A stretch of DNA of 64,000 bases from Halolamina sediminis (GCF_001282785.1 NZ_CVUA01000001.1:2666001-2730000); one strand, 5' to 3'; shown: positions 14,416-23,989, counted from the first letter of the stretch. Numbers and translations are program-made. Notes: generated by a model from the letters alone, not told the origin.

Positions 14416-15947
14416 CGGGCGTCGGCGAGCCTGACCTGCAGAATGTCTCTCGCGAGTGCGACGAGTCGGTCCCCATCGAGACAGTTGAGGTCGGCGAGCT
14501 CCGAGACGATCGCTTCCCGGCGGGCAACGCCCTCCAACTGCGGGAAGACGTAGTCCGCGACCGCCCGGGTGAGGGCCCCGTTCCGGGGAAGGCCCGAGTG
14601 AGTGACGTGGGAGAGCATGTCCTTGACGATGGCCGGCCCCAGTTTCCGCTCCTCGATCGTGGTGTTCGCGATCCGCCACACCTCACCCACGTCGGCCAGC
14701 AGGTCCTCGTCGGCGTCGATGCCCCAAACGGACGCGTACTCGGCGACGAGTCCCCCCGGATCGTCCTCCGGAATCTCGGGCGCGTCGACGTGAATGAACG
14801 CGAACCGACGCATGAACGCGTAGGACATCTCGTAGAGGGCGGTCTTGTCGTAGCTGTTCATCGTCGCGAACAGCCGCCACGACTCGGGCATGACGTACTC
14901 GTTGGGGCTCAGTTCTCCGTCGAACTCGTCGCCCGGGAGGATCTCGATCTCCTCGCCGTCACGAGTGAACGGGAGTTGGACCCCCTGCCCCGAAAGCAGC
15001 GTGAACAGTTGCCCGAACGACTTGTCGATGTCGGCGCGGTTGATCTCGTCGATCACCAGCGGTTCGTTCCGTTGGACCCCGTCGCGCTTGAACCGCCTGA
15101 GCACCTGCCCGGCCACGAACGAGAGGTCGCCCTCGCCCCCCTCTTCGGGCATGTAGCCGCCGACAGTCTCGAACGTCGACCAGTCCGCCGTCGCGGTCGT
15201 CATCTGGTGTCCGGAGTACACGTCGTCGTGAGCGCCAGCGAGGTGTCGGGAGACGCGGCGGGCAATCTCGGTTTTCCCGGTTCCCGGCGGGCCAGTGAAC
15301 ACGATGTGCTTGCCGGCGTTGAGTGCTGCGTTCACTTGGTCGACGATCTCGGCGGGCTGCTCGCCCGGGAAGTAAAGGCCGTCCAGCGTCGATTCCGGCA
15401 CGTCGACGGTCGGGGTCGCTCGCACGTCGATTTCGGGTTCGTCACCGCCACCGCTCGATCCGTAGACGAACTCCTCGACCGACCCCCAACGGCCACGGAT
15501 GCCGCCGATCCCCATCTCGTTGAGCGGGCTGAACCCCATCGTGTGCTCGATCTCGTAGCCGGCCAAGTCGTGGACCTCCGCCGACGCGACGCCCAGTTCG
15601 ACTGGCTCCTTCAGGTAGAGAATACAGACCCACGGGCTCCCGTCCTCGTGATTCGGCCATATCTCCCTTCCGAGTTCCTCGTTCCGCTCGGTCTCGAGCA
15701 CCTCGGCAGCGTATTCGTACTCGCCGTCGCGGTAGAAGATGAGGAAGTCGCCCGCCTCGACGTGGCGCCACGAGCCTTCGACCGACTCTTTCGTCCCCCA
15801 CAGCCGAACGGTGCCGCCCAGTTCGCGTTCCGTCGACGCGTCGATATCGTCGGCGTCGACACCCGAGAGCACGGTTCGGTCGAAGTTCGCTCGTGCCTCG
15901 TCGCTACCGAACGGTGCTCGGTAGATCTCCGGCCCGTCGTAACCCAT
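14412..15947 (-). CDS. mcrB: McrB-type AAA+ motor with N-terminal EVE-like modified-base reader
   Basis: A 511-residue protein. Residues 1-150 resemble an EVE/PUA-like domain (VEAGDFLIFYRDGEYEYAAE, then GREIWPNHEDGSPWVCILYL and EIEHTMGFSPLN), which in other systems reads 5-methyl- or hypermodified cytosine. A short linker follows, then an AAA+ module: Walker A GPPGTGKT at 219-226, Walker B LVIDEINRAD with Asp300-Glu301, and the sensor MNSYDKTALYEMSYAFMRRF. McrB proteins hydrolyse GTP to translocate DNA; nucleotide choice cannot be told here. It forms a two-gene operon with mcrC and anchors the defence island between topA and the GGGP synthase gene. Confidence 0.85.
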   Translation of the reverse strand: MGYDGPEIYRAPFGSDEARANFDRTVLSGVDADDIDASTERELGGTVRLWGTKESVEGSWRHVEAGDFLIFYRDGEYEYAAEVLETERNEELGREIWPNHEDGSPWVCILYLKEPVELGVASAEVHDLAGYEIEHTMGFSPLNEMGIGGIRGRWGSVEEFVYGSSGGGDEPEIDVRATPTVDVPESTLDGLYFPGEQPAEIVDQVNAALNAGKHIVFTGPPGTGKTEIARRVSRHLAGAHDDVYSGHQMTTATADWSTFETVGGYMPEEGGEGDLSFVAGQVLRRFKRDGVQRNEPLVIDEINRADIDKSFGQLFTLLSGQGVQLPFTRDGEEIEILPGDEFDGELSPNEYVMPESWRLFATMNSYDKTALYEMSYAFMRRFAFIHVDAPEIPEDDPGGLVAEYASVWGIDADEDLLADVGEVWRIANTTIEERKLGPAIVKDMLSHVTHSGLPRNGALTRAVADYVFPQLEGVARREAIVSELADLNCLDGDRLVALARDILQVRLADAR

Positions 15948-16038
15948 TACTCACGCCTCTCGCTGGAGGACACAAAAACCCACGCGCTGTTCCCACCCCG
16001 GAACTCAGGTAGGAAGGCGGGAGCAGGACCCACGACCG

Positions 16039-16248
16039 ATGCAGATGGTGAAACACGACACGGCGGCGTGTCCTGCCTGTGGTTCGGCGCTGTGGTTCGG
16101 GACGAAATCGGAGGGAACCGGCTGGAAAGTCTACTACGAGTGCACGGCGTGTGAGTTCGAGCGGCAGCCGGGGAGAGTACCGGTGGGTGAGGTCGAGAGT
16201 CGGGACGAGGTGATGAATCGAGCCGAGTCGATGGGACGACGGTTCTGA
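16039..16248 (+). CDS. Small zinc-ribbon protein
   Basis: A 69-residue protein with one zinc ribbon, CPAC (residues 11-14) and CTAC about 21 residues later, with aromatic residues between ([19 protein letters not shown]) and a charged C-terminal helix. The gene diverges from mcrB with a 91-bp gap. It is not clearly a member of the restriction system, and its function is unknown. An ATG two codons further in (MVKHD) is an equally possible start. Confidence 0.65.
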   Translation: MQMVKHDTAACPACGSALWFGTKSEGTGWKVYYECTACEFERQPGRVPVGEVESRDEVMNRAESMGRRF

Positions 16249-16280
16249 ACTGTCCACGGCTCGAACCACGGTCCGCGCAC

Positions 16281-16288
16281 TTTTTAGC
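16281..16288 (+). promoter_or_regulatory. Putative TATA box of the GGGP synthase gene
   Basis: TTTTTAGC lies 23-30 nt before the ATG at 16311 in a GC-rich gap, the usual place for a leaderless haloarchaeal promoter. Confidence 0.5.
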
Positions 16289-16310
16289 CACAGACCGAAC
16301 ATCGGACTCC

Positions 16311-17012
16311 ATGACCGGCCCGTGGGCAGCGTGGGACCACGTCCTGAAGGTGGACCCCGACAAGGAACTGGCAGCAGGCGAGACGTTCGACGACGTCGCC
16401 GCGACGGGCACCGACGCGCTCGAGATCGGCGGCACCATGGACGTGACCAGCGAGAAGATGCAGCGGGTCGTCGACGCCTGCGCGGCCCACGACGTGCCGA
16501 TCTACCAGGAACCCTCCAACCCCGGCGTCGTGATCGAGCACGACGCGCTCGACGGCTACCTCGTCCCCACCGTCCTGAACGCGGGCGACCCGTTCTGGAT
16601 CACCGGCGCCCACAAGGAGTGGGCCCGGATGGACGATGAGCTCGACTGGCCCAACACCCACACCGAGGCGTACGTGGTGCTCAACCCCGACGCCGCAGTC
16701 GCCGAGTACACCGACGCCGACTGCGACCTGACCGCCGCGGACGTGGCCGCCTACGCCGGCGTCGCCGAGCGCATGTTCGGCCAGGATATCGTCTACCTCG
16801 AGTACTCCGGCACGTACGGCGACCCCGAAACCGTCGCCGCGGCGGCCGAGGAACTCGACGACGCGACGCTGTTCTACGGCGGCGGGATCCACGACTACGA
16901 GAGCGCCCGCGAGATGGGCGAACACGCCGACACGGTCGTCGTCGGCGACCTGCTTCACGACGAGGGCGTCGACGCGGTGGCCGAGACCGTCGACGGCGCG
17001 AAGGACCCCTGA
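16311..17012 (+). CDS. Phosphoglycerol geranylgeranyltransferase (GGGP synthase)
   Basis: A 233-residue TIM-barrel protein of the PcrB/GGGPS family. It makes the first ether bond of archaeal membrane lipids from sn-glycerol-1-phosphate and geranylgeranyl diphosphate. Recognisable segments are [11 protein letters not shown] at the N-terminus, [46 protein letters not shown] (the phosphate/glycerol site) and [16 protein letters not shown] near the C-terminal phosphate loop. The length matches the haloarchaeal type. The last 58 bases overlap, antisense, the 3' end of the lipoprotein gene on the other strand. Confidence 0.93.
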   Translation: MTGPWAAWDHVLKVDPDKELAAGETFDDVAATGTDALEIGGTMDVTSEKMQRVVDACAAHDVPIYQEPSNPGVVIEHDALDGYLVPTVLNAGDPFWITGAHKEWARMDDELDWPNTHTEAYVVLNPDAAVAEYTDADCDLTAADVAAYAGVAERMFGQDIVYLEYSGTYGDPETVAAAAEELDDATLFYGGGIHDYESAREMGEHADTVVVGDLLHDEGVDAVAETVDGAKDP

Positions 17013-17899
17013 TCGGTCCACGCCTCCACTGAGAGCCGGAAGCGCTCGTCGTCGAACGCGACGTACAGCTCTTCGGGGTACGGTGCCGGGAGGGCGGGTG
17101 CGTCCTCCAACCGATCGCGCAGCGCCGCCAGCGCGTCCGACTGCGGGTTGCACTCCTCGTAGATGTCGTCGCCGCGTGCGTCCCGGAGGATCTCCAACTG
17201 GGCCTCTGGAATGTCGCGCAGATCGACGAGGTACTCTTCGCCGAGGTGTGATCGGAACGCCGCCTCGTCCTCGGCGACACGCTCGGTCGTGACCTCGTAG
17301 GTCTTCCGCCGGATCGTGCGAGTCCGCTCACCCAGAACCTCGACGCGGACCGGCCGGTCCGCCCACTCGACCCACGTCGTGTTCCCGATCAGCACCGAGC
17401 CGTCGCCGCCGTCGGGGTACGGCACCGAGTGGTTCCGGACGGTGAACTTCTTCACGGGGAGACCGGCCTCCGGCCGATCGGAGACCGCCATCCGGAACGC
17501 CCGGCGGTCGTTCGCGGGCAGCGCCTCGAACGGGACGAGCTCGGCGTCGATGGGGGTATGCCCCGAGCGCCACTTCGCGGAGAGTTCGAACGCCGGAATG
17601 TCGGTCGTGTCGACCTGCTCGCTGCGGGCCCGGTAGAACGCGCCGTCGTGGCGGACGATCGTCGGCTCGCGGAACGGCGACGGCTCGTAGGTGGTCAGTC
17701 GTGTGCCGCCGTTCTCGACGGCGTCGGCCGCGGCGGCCTGCTGCCGTTCGACCAGCCAGCCGTCGAGCTCGGCGATCGGATCGAACTGCTGGGTGTCGAC
17801 GTTGGTTCCCGACTCACAGCCGCCACCGGCGAAGCCGAGACAGCCGCCAGTCACGAGCGAGGCCGCAAGCGCCAACACACCGCGCCGGTGGAGGGACAT
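16955..17899 (-). CDS. Predicted secreted lipoprotein, unknown function
   Basis: A 314-residue protein beginning [20 protein letters not shown]. The twin Arg and hydrophobic stretch followed by TGGC suggest a Tat-type signal with a lipid-anchored Cys at residue 20. The mature part is beta-rich with repeated Tyr/Arg/Glu motifs and no recognised catalytic site. The C-terminal 20 or so residues ([16 protein letters not shown]) are compositionally unlike the rest and are encoded in the overlap with the GGGP synthase gene, so the original stop may have been lost. It is divergent from aspS. Confidence 0.7.
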   Translation of the reverse strand: MSLHRRGVLALAASLVTGGCLGFAGGGCESGTNVDTQQFDPIAELDGWLVERQQAAAADAVENGGTRLTTYEPSPFREPTIVRHDGAFYRARSEQVDTTDIPAFELSAKWRSGHTPIDAELVPFEALPANDRRAFRMAVSDRPEAGLPVKKFTVRNHSVPYPDGGDGSVLIGNTTWVEWADRPVRVEVLGERTRTIRRKTYEVTTERVAEDEAAFRSHLGEEYLVDLRDIPEAQLEILRDARGDDIYEECNPQSDALAALRDRLEDAPALPAPYPEELYVAFDDERFRLSVEAWTDQGSFAPSTVSATASTPSS

Positions 17900-17984
17900 G
17901 GCGGTGGAACGACACGCCGCCGCTATACCTCTTTCGTCAGCGCCGGGCGAGGACGCTGAGCCGGCTCCGCCCCCGAAACGCGGT

Positions 17985-17992
17985 GTTTAAAG
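17985..17992 (+). promoter_or_regulatory. Putative TATA box of aspS
   Basis: GTTTAAAG, centred about 28 nt before the aspS ATG at 18016, fits a leaderless haloarchaeal promoter. Confidence 0.5.
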
Positions 17993-18015
17993 ACGCCCCG
18001 AGCGAACGCTCGCCC

Positions 18016-19317
18016 ATGCAGGACCGAACCTACGCGGCGGACGTGGACGCCGGCGAGTCGGCCACGGTGGCCGGCTGGGTCCACGAGATCCGCGACCTCG
18101 GCGGCATCGCCTTCCTCATCCTCCGGGACAAGAGCGGCAAGCTCCAGATCAAGCTGGAGAAAGACGAGATGGACGACGAGCTGGTCGAGACCGGCCTGAA
18201 CGTCCACCGCGAGTCGGTGCTCGAAGTCGTCGGCGACGTGAAGGAGGAGCCCCGCGCGCCGACCGGCTTCGAGCTCGTGCCCGAGTCGATCGAGGTCGTC
18301 GCCGAGGCCGACCCCGAGCTCCCGCTCGACCCCTCCGGGAAGGTCGACGCCGAGCTCCCGACCCGACTCGACAACCGCACGCTCGACCTCCGGAAGCCGG
18401 AGGTCAAGGCGATCTTCGAGATCCGCGCGGAGGTCATGCGCGCCGCCCGCGAGACGTTCCGTGACCTGAACGCCACCGAGATCAACACGCCGAAGATCGT
18501 CGCCACCGGCACGGAGGGCGGCACGGAGCTGTTCCCGATCACCTACTTCGGCGAGGAGGCCTTCATGAACCAGAGCCCCCAGCTGTTCAAGCAGCTGATG
18601 GCCGGCTCCGGCCTCGAGACGGTGTTCGAGATCGGCCCGATCTTCCGCGCCGAGGAGCACAACACGCCGCGACACCTCAACGAGGCGACCTCGATCGACT
18701 TCGAGTCCGCCTTCGCGGACCACCACGAGGCGATGGACGCCGCCGAGGAGATCGTCGTCTCCGTCTACGAGGCCGTCGCCGAGAACTGCGCGGAGCAGCT
18801 CGACCTCCTCGGGTACGACGACTTCGACGTGCCCGAGGGCGACTTCCCGCGCCTGAGCTACGAGGAGGCGATCGAGCGGATCAACGCCACCGGCGAGCTC
18901 GACGAGCAGCTCGTGTTCGGCGACGACCTCTCGACGGAGGCCGAACGCGCGCTTGGCGAGGACGTGGGGACGTTCTACTTCATCACCGGCTGGCCCAGCG
19001 AGATCAAGCCGTTCTACATCAAGGACCAGGACGACGACGACTCGCTCTCGACGGGGTTCGACATGATGCACCCCCGGATGGAGCTCGTCTCGGGTGGACA
19101 GCGCGAGCACCGCCACGAGAAGCTGGTCGAAGGGTTCGAGCAGCAGGGGCTCGACCCCGAGCAGTTCGAGTACTACACGAAGATGTTCAAGTACGGCATG
19201 CCGCCCCACGCCGGCTGGGGGATGGGCGGCGAGCGACTCGTGATGACGATGCTCGGGCTGGAGAACATCCGTGAAGCGGTTCTCTTCCCGCGCGACCGGC
19301 AGCGCCTCTCGCCCTGA
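18016..19317 (+). CDS. aspS: Aspartyl-tRNA synthetase, archaeal type
   Basis: A 433-residue class IIb synthetase. The N-terminal OB-fold anticodon-binding domain covers about residues 1-105 ([20 protein letters not shown]). The catalytic core carries motif 1, motif 2 ([20 protein letters not shown]) and motif 3 ([15 protein letters not shown]). It charges tRNA-Asp in the cytoplasm. Archaea of this group often use a non-discriminating form that also charges tRNA-Asn for the GatCAB pathway; the sequence alone cannot decide, though this is likely. The stop codon lies in the loop of a hairpin (19301-19325). Confidence 0.96.
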   Translation: MQDRTYAADVDAGESATVAGWVHEIRDLGGIAFLILRDKSGKLQIKLEKDEMDDELVETGLNVHRESVLEVVGDVKEEPRAPTGFELVPESIEVVAEADPELPLDPSGKVDAELPTRLDNRTLDLRKPEVKAIFEIRAEVMRAARETFRDLNATEINTPKIVATGTEGGTELFPITYFGEEAFMNQSPQLFKQLMAGSGLETVFEIGPIFRAEEHNTPRHLNEATSIDFESAFADHHEAMDAAEEIVVSVYEAVAENCAEQLDLLGYDDFDVPEGDFPRLSYEEAIERINATGELDEQLVFGDDLSTEAERALGEDVGTFYFITGWPSEIKPFYIKDQDDDDSLSTGFDMMHPRMELVSGGQREHRHEKLVEGFEQQGLDPEQFEYYTKMFKYGMPPHAGWGMGGERLVMTMLGLENIREAVLFPRDRQRLSP

Positions 19318-19325
19318 GAGGCGCT
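19301..19325. repeat. Hairpin spanning the aspS stop codon
   Basis: AGCGCCTCT-CGCCCTG-AGAGGCGCT: a perfect 9-bp stem whose 7-base loop ends with the first two bases of the TGA. It could act as a transcript 3' end or processing structure; no T-tract follows. Confidence 0.6.
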
Positions 19326-19589
19326 CCGGCGAGCGGGAACCAGAGAGACGAGCGGAGCGAGTCTTCTCGCGTTCCCGCGAGATCGCCAGCGTCTGAGTCC
19401 CTACGGGCGACGGCGGAGGGATTCCCGTTTTCCCGCGTGTCACTGTCCCCGTGTACCGACGGCCGATAGCACGGACCTTGGCCACGGCGTCGATCCCGGG
19501 AGGTCCGACGCGTCGAGTTACTCTCGCTCGGTCACGCTGAATCTCGTTTGTTCGGTGAAACGTTGACGAATCCATATACTCGGGTGTCG

Positions 19590-20060
19590 ATGCTCCCCGG
19601 GATGGTGATCGTGGTCCCGTTCGACGGCACTGATCTCGCGACGACTGCGCTCCTCCACGCCGAGAACGCCTCGAAGCTGTACGCTGACCCCGTCGTGGCC
19701 CTCACCGCGATACCGCGAGGGAACGTGAAGTACGCCAGAGACCGGAGGTGGCTCTCGGCCGACGAGCCCTTCGACATGGAGACCATCGTCGCTCGTCTGC
19801 GGGGTCAAGTCGCAGAGGCCGTTCCCGAGTCCGAGTTCAGACACCTCTCCGTCCCACGGTACTCCTCGACCGGGGCGATCTCCAGTCAACTCCGTCGGTT
19901 CGCGAAGGATCTCGACGCGTCGGCGGTGTTCATCGGGAGTGAGAACGCGGGCCGGATCGTCGTCGGGATGGGGAGCGTCGGCGGCCGAGTCGCTGCCGAT
20001 CTGGAGTACGACGTCGCGATTATCAGGCAGTCGCTCTCGGAGGCCGATTTCGCCTCGTAG
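19590..20060 (+). CDS. UspA-like universal stress protein
   Basis: A 156-residue protein with a UspA-type alpha/beta fold: VIVVPFDGTDLATTALLHAE at the N-terminus, a middle helix region, and AVFIGSENAGRIVVGMGSVG, RVAADLEYDVAIIRQS at the C-terminus. The usual nucleotide-loop signature GxxGxxxxxxxGS is partly preserved, so ATP binding is uncertain. Starts at 19590 or 19602 are both plausible; a TATATACT-like sequence (about 19573-19580) precedes them closely. It stands alone after a 270-bp gap downstream of aspS. Role: general stress response, inferred from family only. Confidence 0.7.
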   Translation: MLPGMVIVVPFDGTDLATTALLHAENASKLYADPVVALTAIPRGNVKYARDRRWLSADEPFDMETIVARLRGQVAEAVPESEFRHLSVPRYSSTGAISSQLRRFAKDLDASAVFIGSENAGRIVVGMGSVGGRVAADLEYDVAIIRQSLSEADFAS

Positions 20061-20099
20061 TGGTCGCCGCCGACTCCCTCACCCGTCGACGGATACCGA

Positions 20100-20753
20100 C
20101 TACGATTCCGCTTCGGTTCTCCCCAACGCCGACGCCACAAGCGCCGCCTCCGCGTGCCGCAGGTGTTCGGCGACGGTGCTTCCCGAGACCCCGAGCGTCG
20201 ACGCCACCTCGGCCTGCGTCGCCCGTCGTGGGTAGTCGTAGTAGCCGGCCTCGTACGCCGCCGCCAGCACCTCGCGCTGGCGGTCAGTCAGCGAGTCGGG
20301 AGAGGCGGACCAGCTCTCCCGCACCGAAAGCACCGTCACGTCGGCGACCTCCCGAACCACCGACAGCGCCTCCCGTAGGTTCGCTCCGGCACCGAGAACC
20401 GTGAGGTCGACGGCCCCGTCGGCACGGAAACGGATCGGCAGGGTCACGACCAGCGTCCCGGTCGTAAGCACGTCGGCGATCGCCCGCTCGTCGCCCTGCT
20501 CCCGGACGTAGACGTACGTCTCGCCCTCGGCTGTCGAGAGCACATCGACCGAGCGAACCCCGGACTCGGCTTCGAGCGCCGAGCGGACCACCGCGGCCGG
20601 CCCCTCGATCGAGAACAGTTCCGTCGGGTCCGCGAGGTCGGCACCACCGGAGAGCAACACGGCGTCGCCGATCCGCCCGGCGGACTGGATCGCTCGGTGG
20701 ACCGGGATCGTCTCCCCTGCCGGCGGCGTGATGCGGAGTCGCGCCTGCTTCAT
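20100..20753 (-). CDS. Bat-type HTH transcriptional regulator (HTH_10)
   Basis: A 217-residue protein. The N-terminal two thirds resemble the bacterio-opsin-activator-type sensor region (beta-rich, with LFSIEGPAAVVRSALEAESG and VDVLSTAEGETYVYVREQGD). The C-terminal domain, SLTDRQREVLAAAYEAGYYD, YPRRATQAEVASTLGVSGST, VAEHLRHAEAAL, is the HTH_10 domain that is abundant in haloarchaea. It is probably a DNA-binding regulator responding to an unknown cue. It diverges from the P450 gene (83-bp gap), which is the obvious candidate target. Confidence 0.85.
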   Translation of the reverse strand: MKQARLRITPPAGETIPVHRAIQSAGRIGDAVLLSGGADLADPTELFSIEGPAAVVRSALEAESGVRSVDVLSTAEGETYVYVREQGDERAIADVLTTGTLVVTLPIRFRADGAVDLTVLGAGANLREALSVVREVADVTVLSVRESWSASPDSLTDRQREVLAAAYEAGYYDYPRRATQAEVASTLGVSGSTVAEHLRHAEAALVASALGRTEAES

Positions 20754-20836
20754 ACGGCCCCGATTCGTGCCCTCCGTGATAAACGACCGTCCATAGGTGG
20801 GGAAGAGCCTGGGAGAACCGTCCCGGAACCACGAAT

Positions 20837-22180
20837 ATGGGCGAGTCACCGGACGCGACGACATCTGTCGATGCCACAGCAGCGCCAGCACCCGACGCAC
20901 CGCCGCTCGTCGGCCACGCGTTGCCGTACGCCCGCGACCCGTTGGGGTTCGTCGAGCGGGCCGTCGCCGACCACGGGCCGATCGTCTCACTCAGCCTCCC
21001 GCGTCGGGAGGGGCTGTTGCTCGCCGACCCGGACGCGATCGGTCGGGTACTGGCGGGCAACGCCGACAACTACCGGAAAGGCGAGTTCCAGCGCCGGGAA
21101 CTGGGCGGCCTGCTCGGCGACGGTCTGCTCATCAGCGAGGGCGAGTCGTGGGAGTCGGCCCGGCGGGCGATCCAGCCCGCGTTCGACCCGGGGCGCATCG
21201 CCGACCACGCGTCGACGATCGTCGACTGCGCCGACGACCGGATCGCCGAGTGGGAAGCCGGCGAGACGGCCGACCTGCTCGAAGCGACGAGTGAGATCAC
21301 CCTGACGGTGCTCGGGGAGGCGCTGTTCGATACCGACCTCCGGGACGCCACCGAGGTCCGAGACGCCGCCCGTGCGGTGACCGATCGGTTCAGCCCGCGG
21401 GGGAGCCTGCCGTTCCACGTGCCCGACTGGGTGCCGCTGCCGCGTAATCTGCGGTACCGCCGCGCGGTCGACCGACTCGACACGTTCGTAGAGTGTCTCC
21501 TCGCCGAGCGACGGGCAGAAGTGGGGATGGACGGGGAGACGGACGGCGGCTCGGACCTGCTCTCGGTCCTGCTCGCCGCCGGGATGGACGACACCGAGGT
21601 CCGGGACCACCTCGTGACGTTCCTGCTCGCGGGTCAGGAGACGACTGCGCTCGCGCTGACCTACACGCTCCACTGTCTCGCGACTCACCCCAACGAGCAG
21701 GCGGCCGTCGCGGCGGAAGTGGCCGACATCGACGGCCGGCCCGAGATGGCCGACTCGCTTCCCCGGACCGACCGCGCGATTCGGGAGGCGATGCGACTCT
21801 ACCCGCCGGTCCACCTCGTGATGCGGGAAGCGGTCGCCGACGATACCGTCGGGGGCTACCACGTCCCAGCGGGGAGTCTGGTGCTCTGCTCGCAGTGGGC
21901 GACCCACCGCCGGTCCGAACTCTACGACGACCCAGAGTCGTTCCGACCAGGTCGGTGGGAGACGGCCGACCACGCGCAGTACGCCTACTTCCCGTTCGGC
22001 GCCGGCCAGCGAATCTGTATCGGCCGGCGGTTCGCGCTGCTCGAAGCGCGGCTAGTGCTCGCACGGCTACTGCAGGCGTTCCGGGTCGAACCGGTCACCG
22101 AAGAACTGGATCTCGCGGCGTCGATGACGCTCGCGCCGACGAGTCCGGTCGAGGTGCGACGACGCGAGCGGGAGTCGTGA
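20837..22180 (+). CDS. Cytochrome P450 monooxygenase
   Basis: A 447-residue P450. The I-helix oxygen-binding motif is LLAGQETTA (about residues 263-271), the ExxR motif is EAMR in AIREAMRLYPP (about 316-319), and the haem ligand is Cys394 in FPFGAGQRICIGRRFALLEA. No membrane anchor or signal is present, so it should be a soluble cytoplasmic enzyme needing ferredoxin or another reductase. The substrate is unknown; haloarchaeal members related to the CYP174/CYP109-like groups are implicated in lipid or terpenoid oxidation. The divergent HTH_10 regulator gene is adjacent. Confidence 0.95.
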   Translation: MGESPDATTSVDATAAPAPDAPPLVGHALPYARDPLGFVERAVADHGPIVSLSLPRREGLLLADPDAIGRVLAGNADNYRKGEFQRRELGGLLGDGLLISEGESWESARRAIQPAFDPGRIADHASTIVDCADDRIAEWEAGETADLLEATSEITLTVLGEALFDTDLRDATEVRDAARAVTDRFSPRGSLPFHVPDWVPLPRNLRYRRAVDRLDTFVECLLAERRAEVGMDGETDGGSDLLSVLLAAGMDDTEVRDHLVTFLLAGQETTALALTYTLHCLATHPNEQAAVAAEVADIDGRPEMADSLPRTDRAIREAMRLYPPVHLVMREAVADDTVGGYHVPAGSLVLCSQWATHRRSELYDDPESFRPGRWETADHAQYAYFPFGAGQRICIGRRFALLEARLVLARLLQAFRVEPVTEELDLAASMTLAPTSPVEVRRRERES

Positions 22181-22196
22181 GGAGAGAGCGGGGCGG

Positions 22197-23591
22197 CTAC
22201 TCCGCGTCGGCGGTGTCCGGGTCGGGCGACTGCTCCTCCTCCTCGGACTCGCCGGCGTCGTCGGTGTAGTACTCTTCGGTCACCGTCACCCGCGCCTGCT
22301 TGATCCGCGTGGTGTCGACCTCCTCGACACGGATGCGGATGCCGTCGTACTCGATCGTCTCGCCCTCTTCGACCAGCCGGCCCGCGCGGTTGAAGATGAA
22401 GCCGGCGAGGGTCTCGAACTCCTCGCCCTCGGGGAGATCGACGCCAAGTACTTCGTTCACCTCGTCGATGTTGACCTCGCCGCGGATCAGCGCGGTGTCG
22501 TCGTCGACGAACTCGATGGCCTGCTCCTCGTCGCCCTCGAGGATGTCGCCGACGATCTCCTCGACCATGTCCTCCATGGTGAGCAGCCCTTCGGTGGTGC
22601 CGAACTCGTCGATGACGATCACCATCCGGAGGCGGTTGTCCTGCATCTCCTCCAGTAGCTCGTCGACGTTCTTCGACTCGGGGACGTGTAGCGTCGGCTG
22701 GACGAGGTCCTCGAGTTCGGGTTCGCCCTCGCCGTAGTGGGCCGCCCGCACCAGATCGCGGATGTTCACGACGCCGATGATGTTGTCGAGGTTCCCCTCG
22801 TAGACGGGGATGCGCTCGTGGTCGGACTGGATGCACTCCTCGATCGCCTCCTCGACGGTGGCGTCTTTCGGCACCGCGGTCATGTCCAGCCGCGGGGTCA
22901 TCACCTCCTTGGCGATCGTCTGATTGAACCGGAAGATGCGCTGGAGCATCTCCCGTTCCTCCTCGTCGATGACCCCCTCGCGCTCCCCGGTCTGGATCAT
23001 ATTCTGGATCTCGTCACGGGTGACGTAGGAGTCCTCGATCGCCGAGCCGCCGCCGGTGACGCGGTTGATCACCTGCGTGAGGTAGTCGAAGACGACGATC
23101 AGCGGGAGCAGCAGGCGCTCGGCCCACTTCAGCGGGCGGGCGATGCGCAGCGACCACGACTCGGTGTTCTCGACGGCGTAGGACTTCGGCGCGCTCTCGC
23201 CGAACAGCAGTACGACCGTCGTGATGCCGAACGTCGCTGCCAGCACGGCCTGTCCCTCCGAGAGGTAGAAACCGAACAGCCACGTCGCGATCGAGGACAT
23301 CGCGACGTTGGCGATGTTGTTACCGACGAGGATCGTCACCAGCAGCCGGTGGGGGTCCGAGAGGAGGTCCTGGACCAGGTTCGCGCCGGGGACGCCGTCC
23401 TCGACGAGCGACTCGACGCGGTGGCTCTCGAGGCCGAACATCGCGATCTCCGAGGAGGAGAAGAATGCGGAGAACCCGATGAGGACGACCAGCATGGCGA
23501 CGCCGAACGCCGTTTTGGCCTCCTGTCCGAGCGCCGGTAGCTGCAGAACGCCCCTGCTAAGGGCGAGGGTGACCGTGGGAAGCAAGCCCAT
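22197..23591 (-). CDS. CNNM/CorC-type membrane protein (DUF21 + CBS pair + CorC_HlyC domain)
   Basis: A 464-residue protein. Residues 20-190 form the DUF21 transmembrane region (GVAMLVVLIGFSAFFSSSEI, LLVTILVGNNIANVAMSSIA, LPLIVVFDYLTQVINRV). A CBS pair follows (about 205-325; MTPRLDMTAVPKDATVEEAI and NVDELLEEMQDNRLRMVIVI), then the CorC/HlyC transporter-associated domain (about 345-430) and an acidic tail. Relatives of this architecture are Mg2+/Co2+ efflux or metal-transport proteins, often called hemolysin-like. It is convergent with the P450 gene (16-bp gap). Confidence 0.93.
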   Translation of the reverse strand: MGLLPTVTLALSRGVLQLPALGQEAKTAFGVAMLVVLIGFSAFFSSSEIAMFGLESHRVESLVEDGVPGANLVQDLLSDPHRLLVTILVGNNIANVAMSSIATWLFGFYLSEGQAVLAATFGITTVVLLFGESAPKSYAVENTESWSLRIARPLKWAERLLLPLIVVFDYLTQVINRVTGGGSAIEDSYVTRDEIQNMIQTGEREGVIDEEEREMLQRIFRFNQTIAKEVMTPRLDMTAVPKDATVEEAIEECIQSDHERIPVYEGNLDNIIGVVNIRDLVRAAHYGEGEPELEDLVQPTLHVPESKNVDELLEEMQDNRLRMVIVIDEFGTTEGLLTMEDMVEEIVGDILEGDEEQAIEFVDDDTALIRGEVNIDEVNEVLGVDLPEGEEFETLAGFIFNRAGRLVEEGETIEYDGIRIRVEEVDTTRIKQARVTVTEEYYTDDAGESEEEEQSPDPDTADAE

Positions 23592-23728
23592 TTCCCATCG
23601 TGATTACTGGGCATCGGGATTAAGCGTTCCCCTCCCGGCCGAGAGCCGCCGGTTCTCGGCCGGCGCCGGCGCGTACGACCCGTGCCGTCGCCGACGACTT
23701 TAGGCGCTGGGCCTCCGTATCGGCGGGT

Positions 23729-23989
23729 ATGACCGAGGTTCCACCGATCACGCTCTACCGACTCCAGGCCTGCCCGTTCTGTGAACGGGTCGTCCGGAAG
23801 CTCGACGAGTACGGCCTCGACTACCAGTCCCGGTTCGTCGAGCCGATGCACTCCGACCGGAACGTGGTCAAGCGCATCAGCGGCAAGCGCTCGGTGCCCG
23901 CCATCGTCGACGAGAACACCGGGCTCACCATGTCCGAGTCGGGCAACATCGTCGAGTACCTCGAGAAGACCTACGGGGGTGAGGCCTGA
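23729..23989 (+). CDS. Glutaredoxin / GST N-terminal-type thioredoxin-fold protein
   Basis: An 86-residue thioredoxin-fold protein with an active-site CPFC (Cys15, Cys18) in YRLQACPFCERVVRKL. The cis-Pro segment is KRSVPAIVDENTG and it ends with SGNIVEYLEKTYGG, as in the N-terminal domain of glutathione transferases and in glutaredoxins. Haloarchaea use gamma-glutamylcysteine instead of glutathione, so the thiol partner is probably that or a protein. A TTTAGG element (about 23699-23704) lies 25-30 nt upstream. Its stop overlaps the start of the next gene (TGATG), so the two are translationally coupled. Confidence 0.85.
   Translation: MTEVPPITLYRLQACPFCERVVRKLDEYGLDYQSRFVEPMHSDRNVVKRISGKRSVPAIVDENTGLTMSESGNIVEYLEKTYGGEA

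Noticed and set aside
19326-19589. tRNA or small RNA gene after aspS
   Set aside because: No cloverleaf or other convincing fold is visible apart from the hairpin at the aspS stop.
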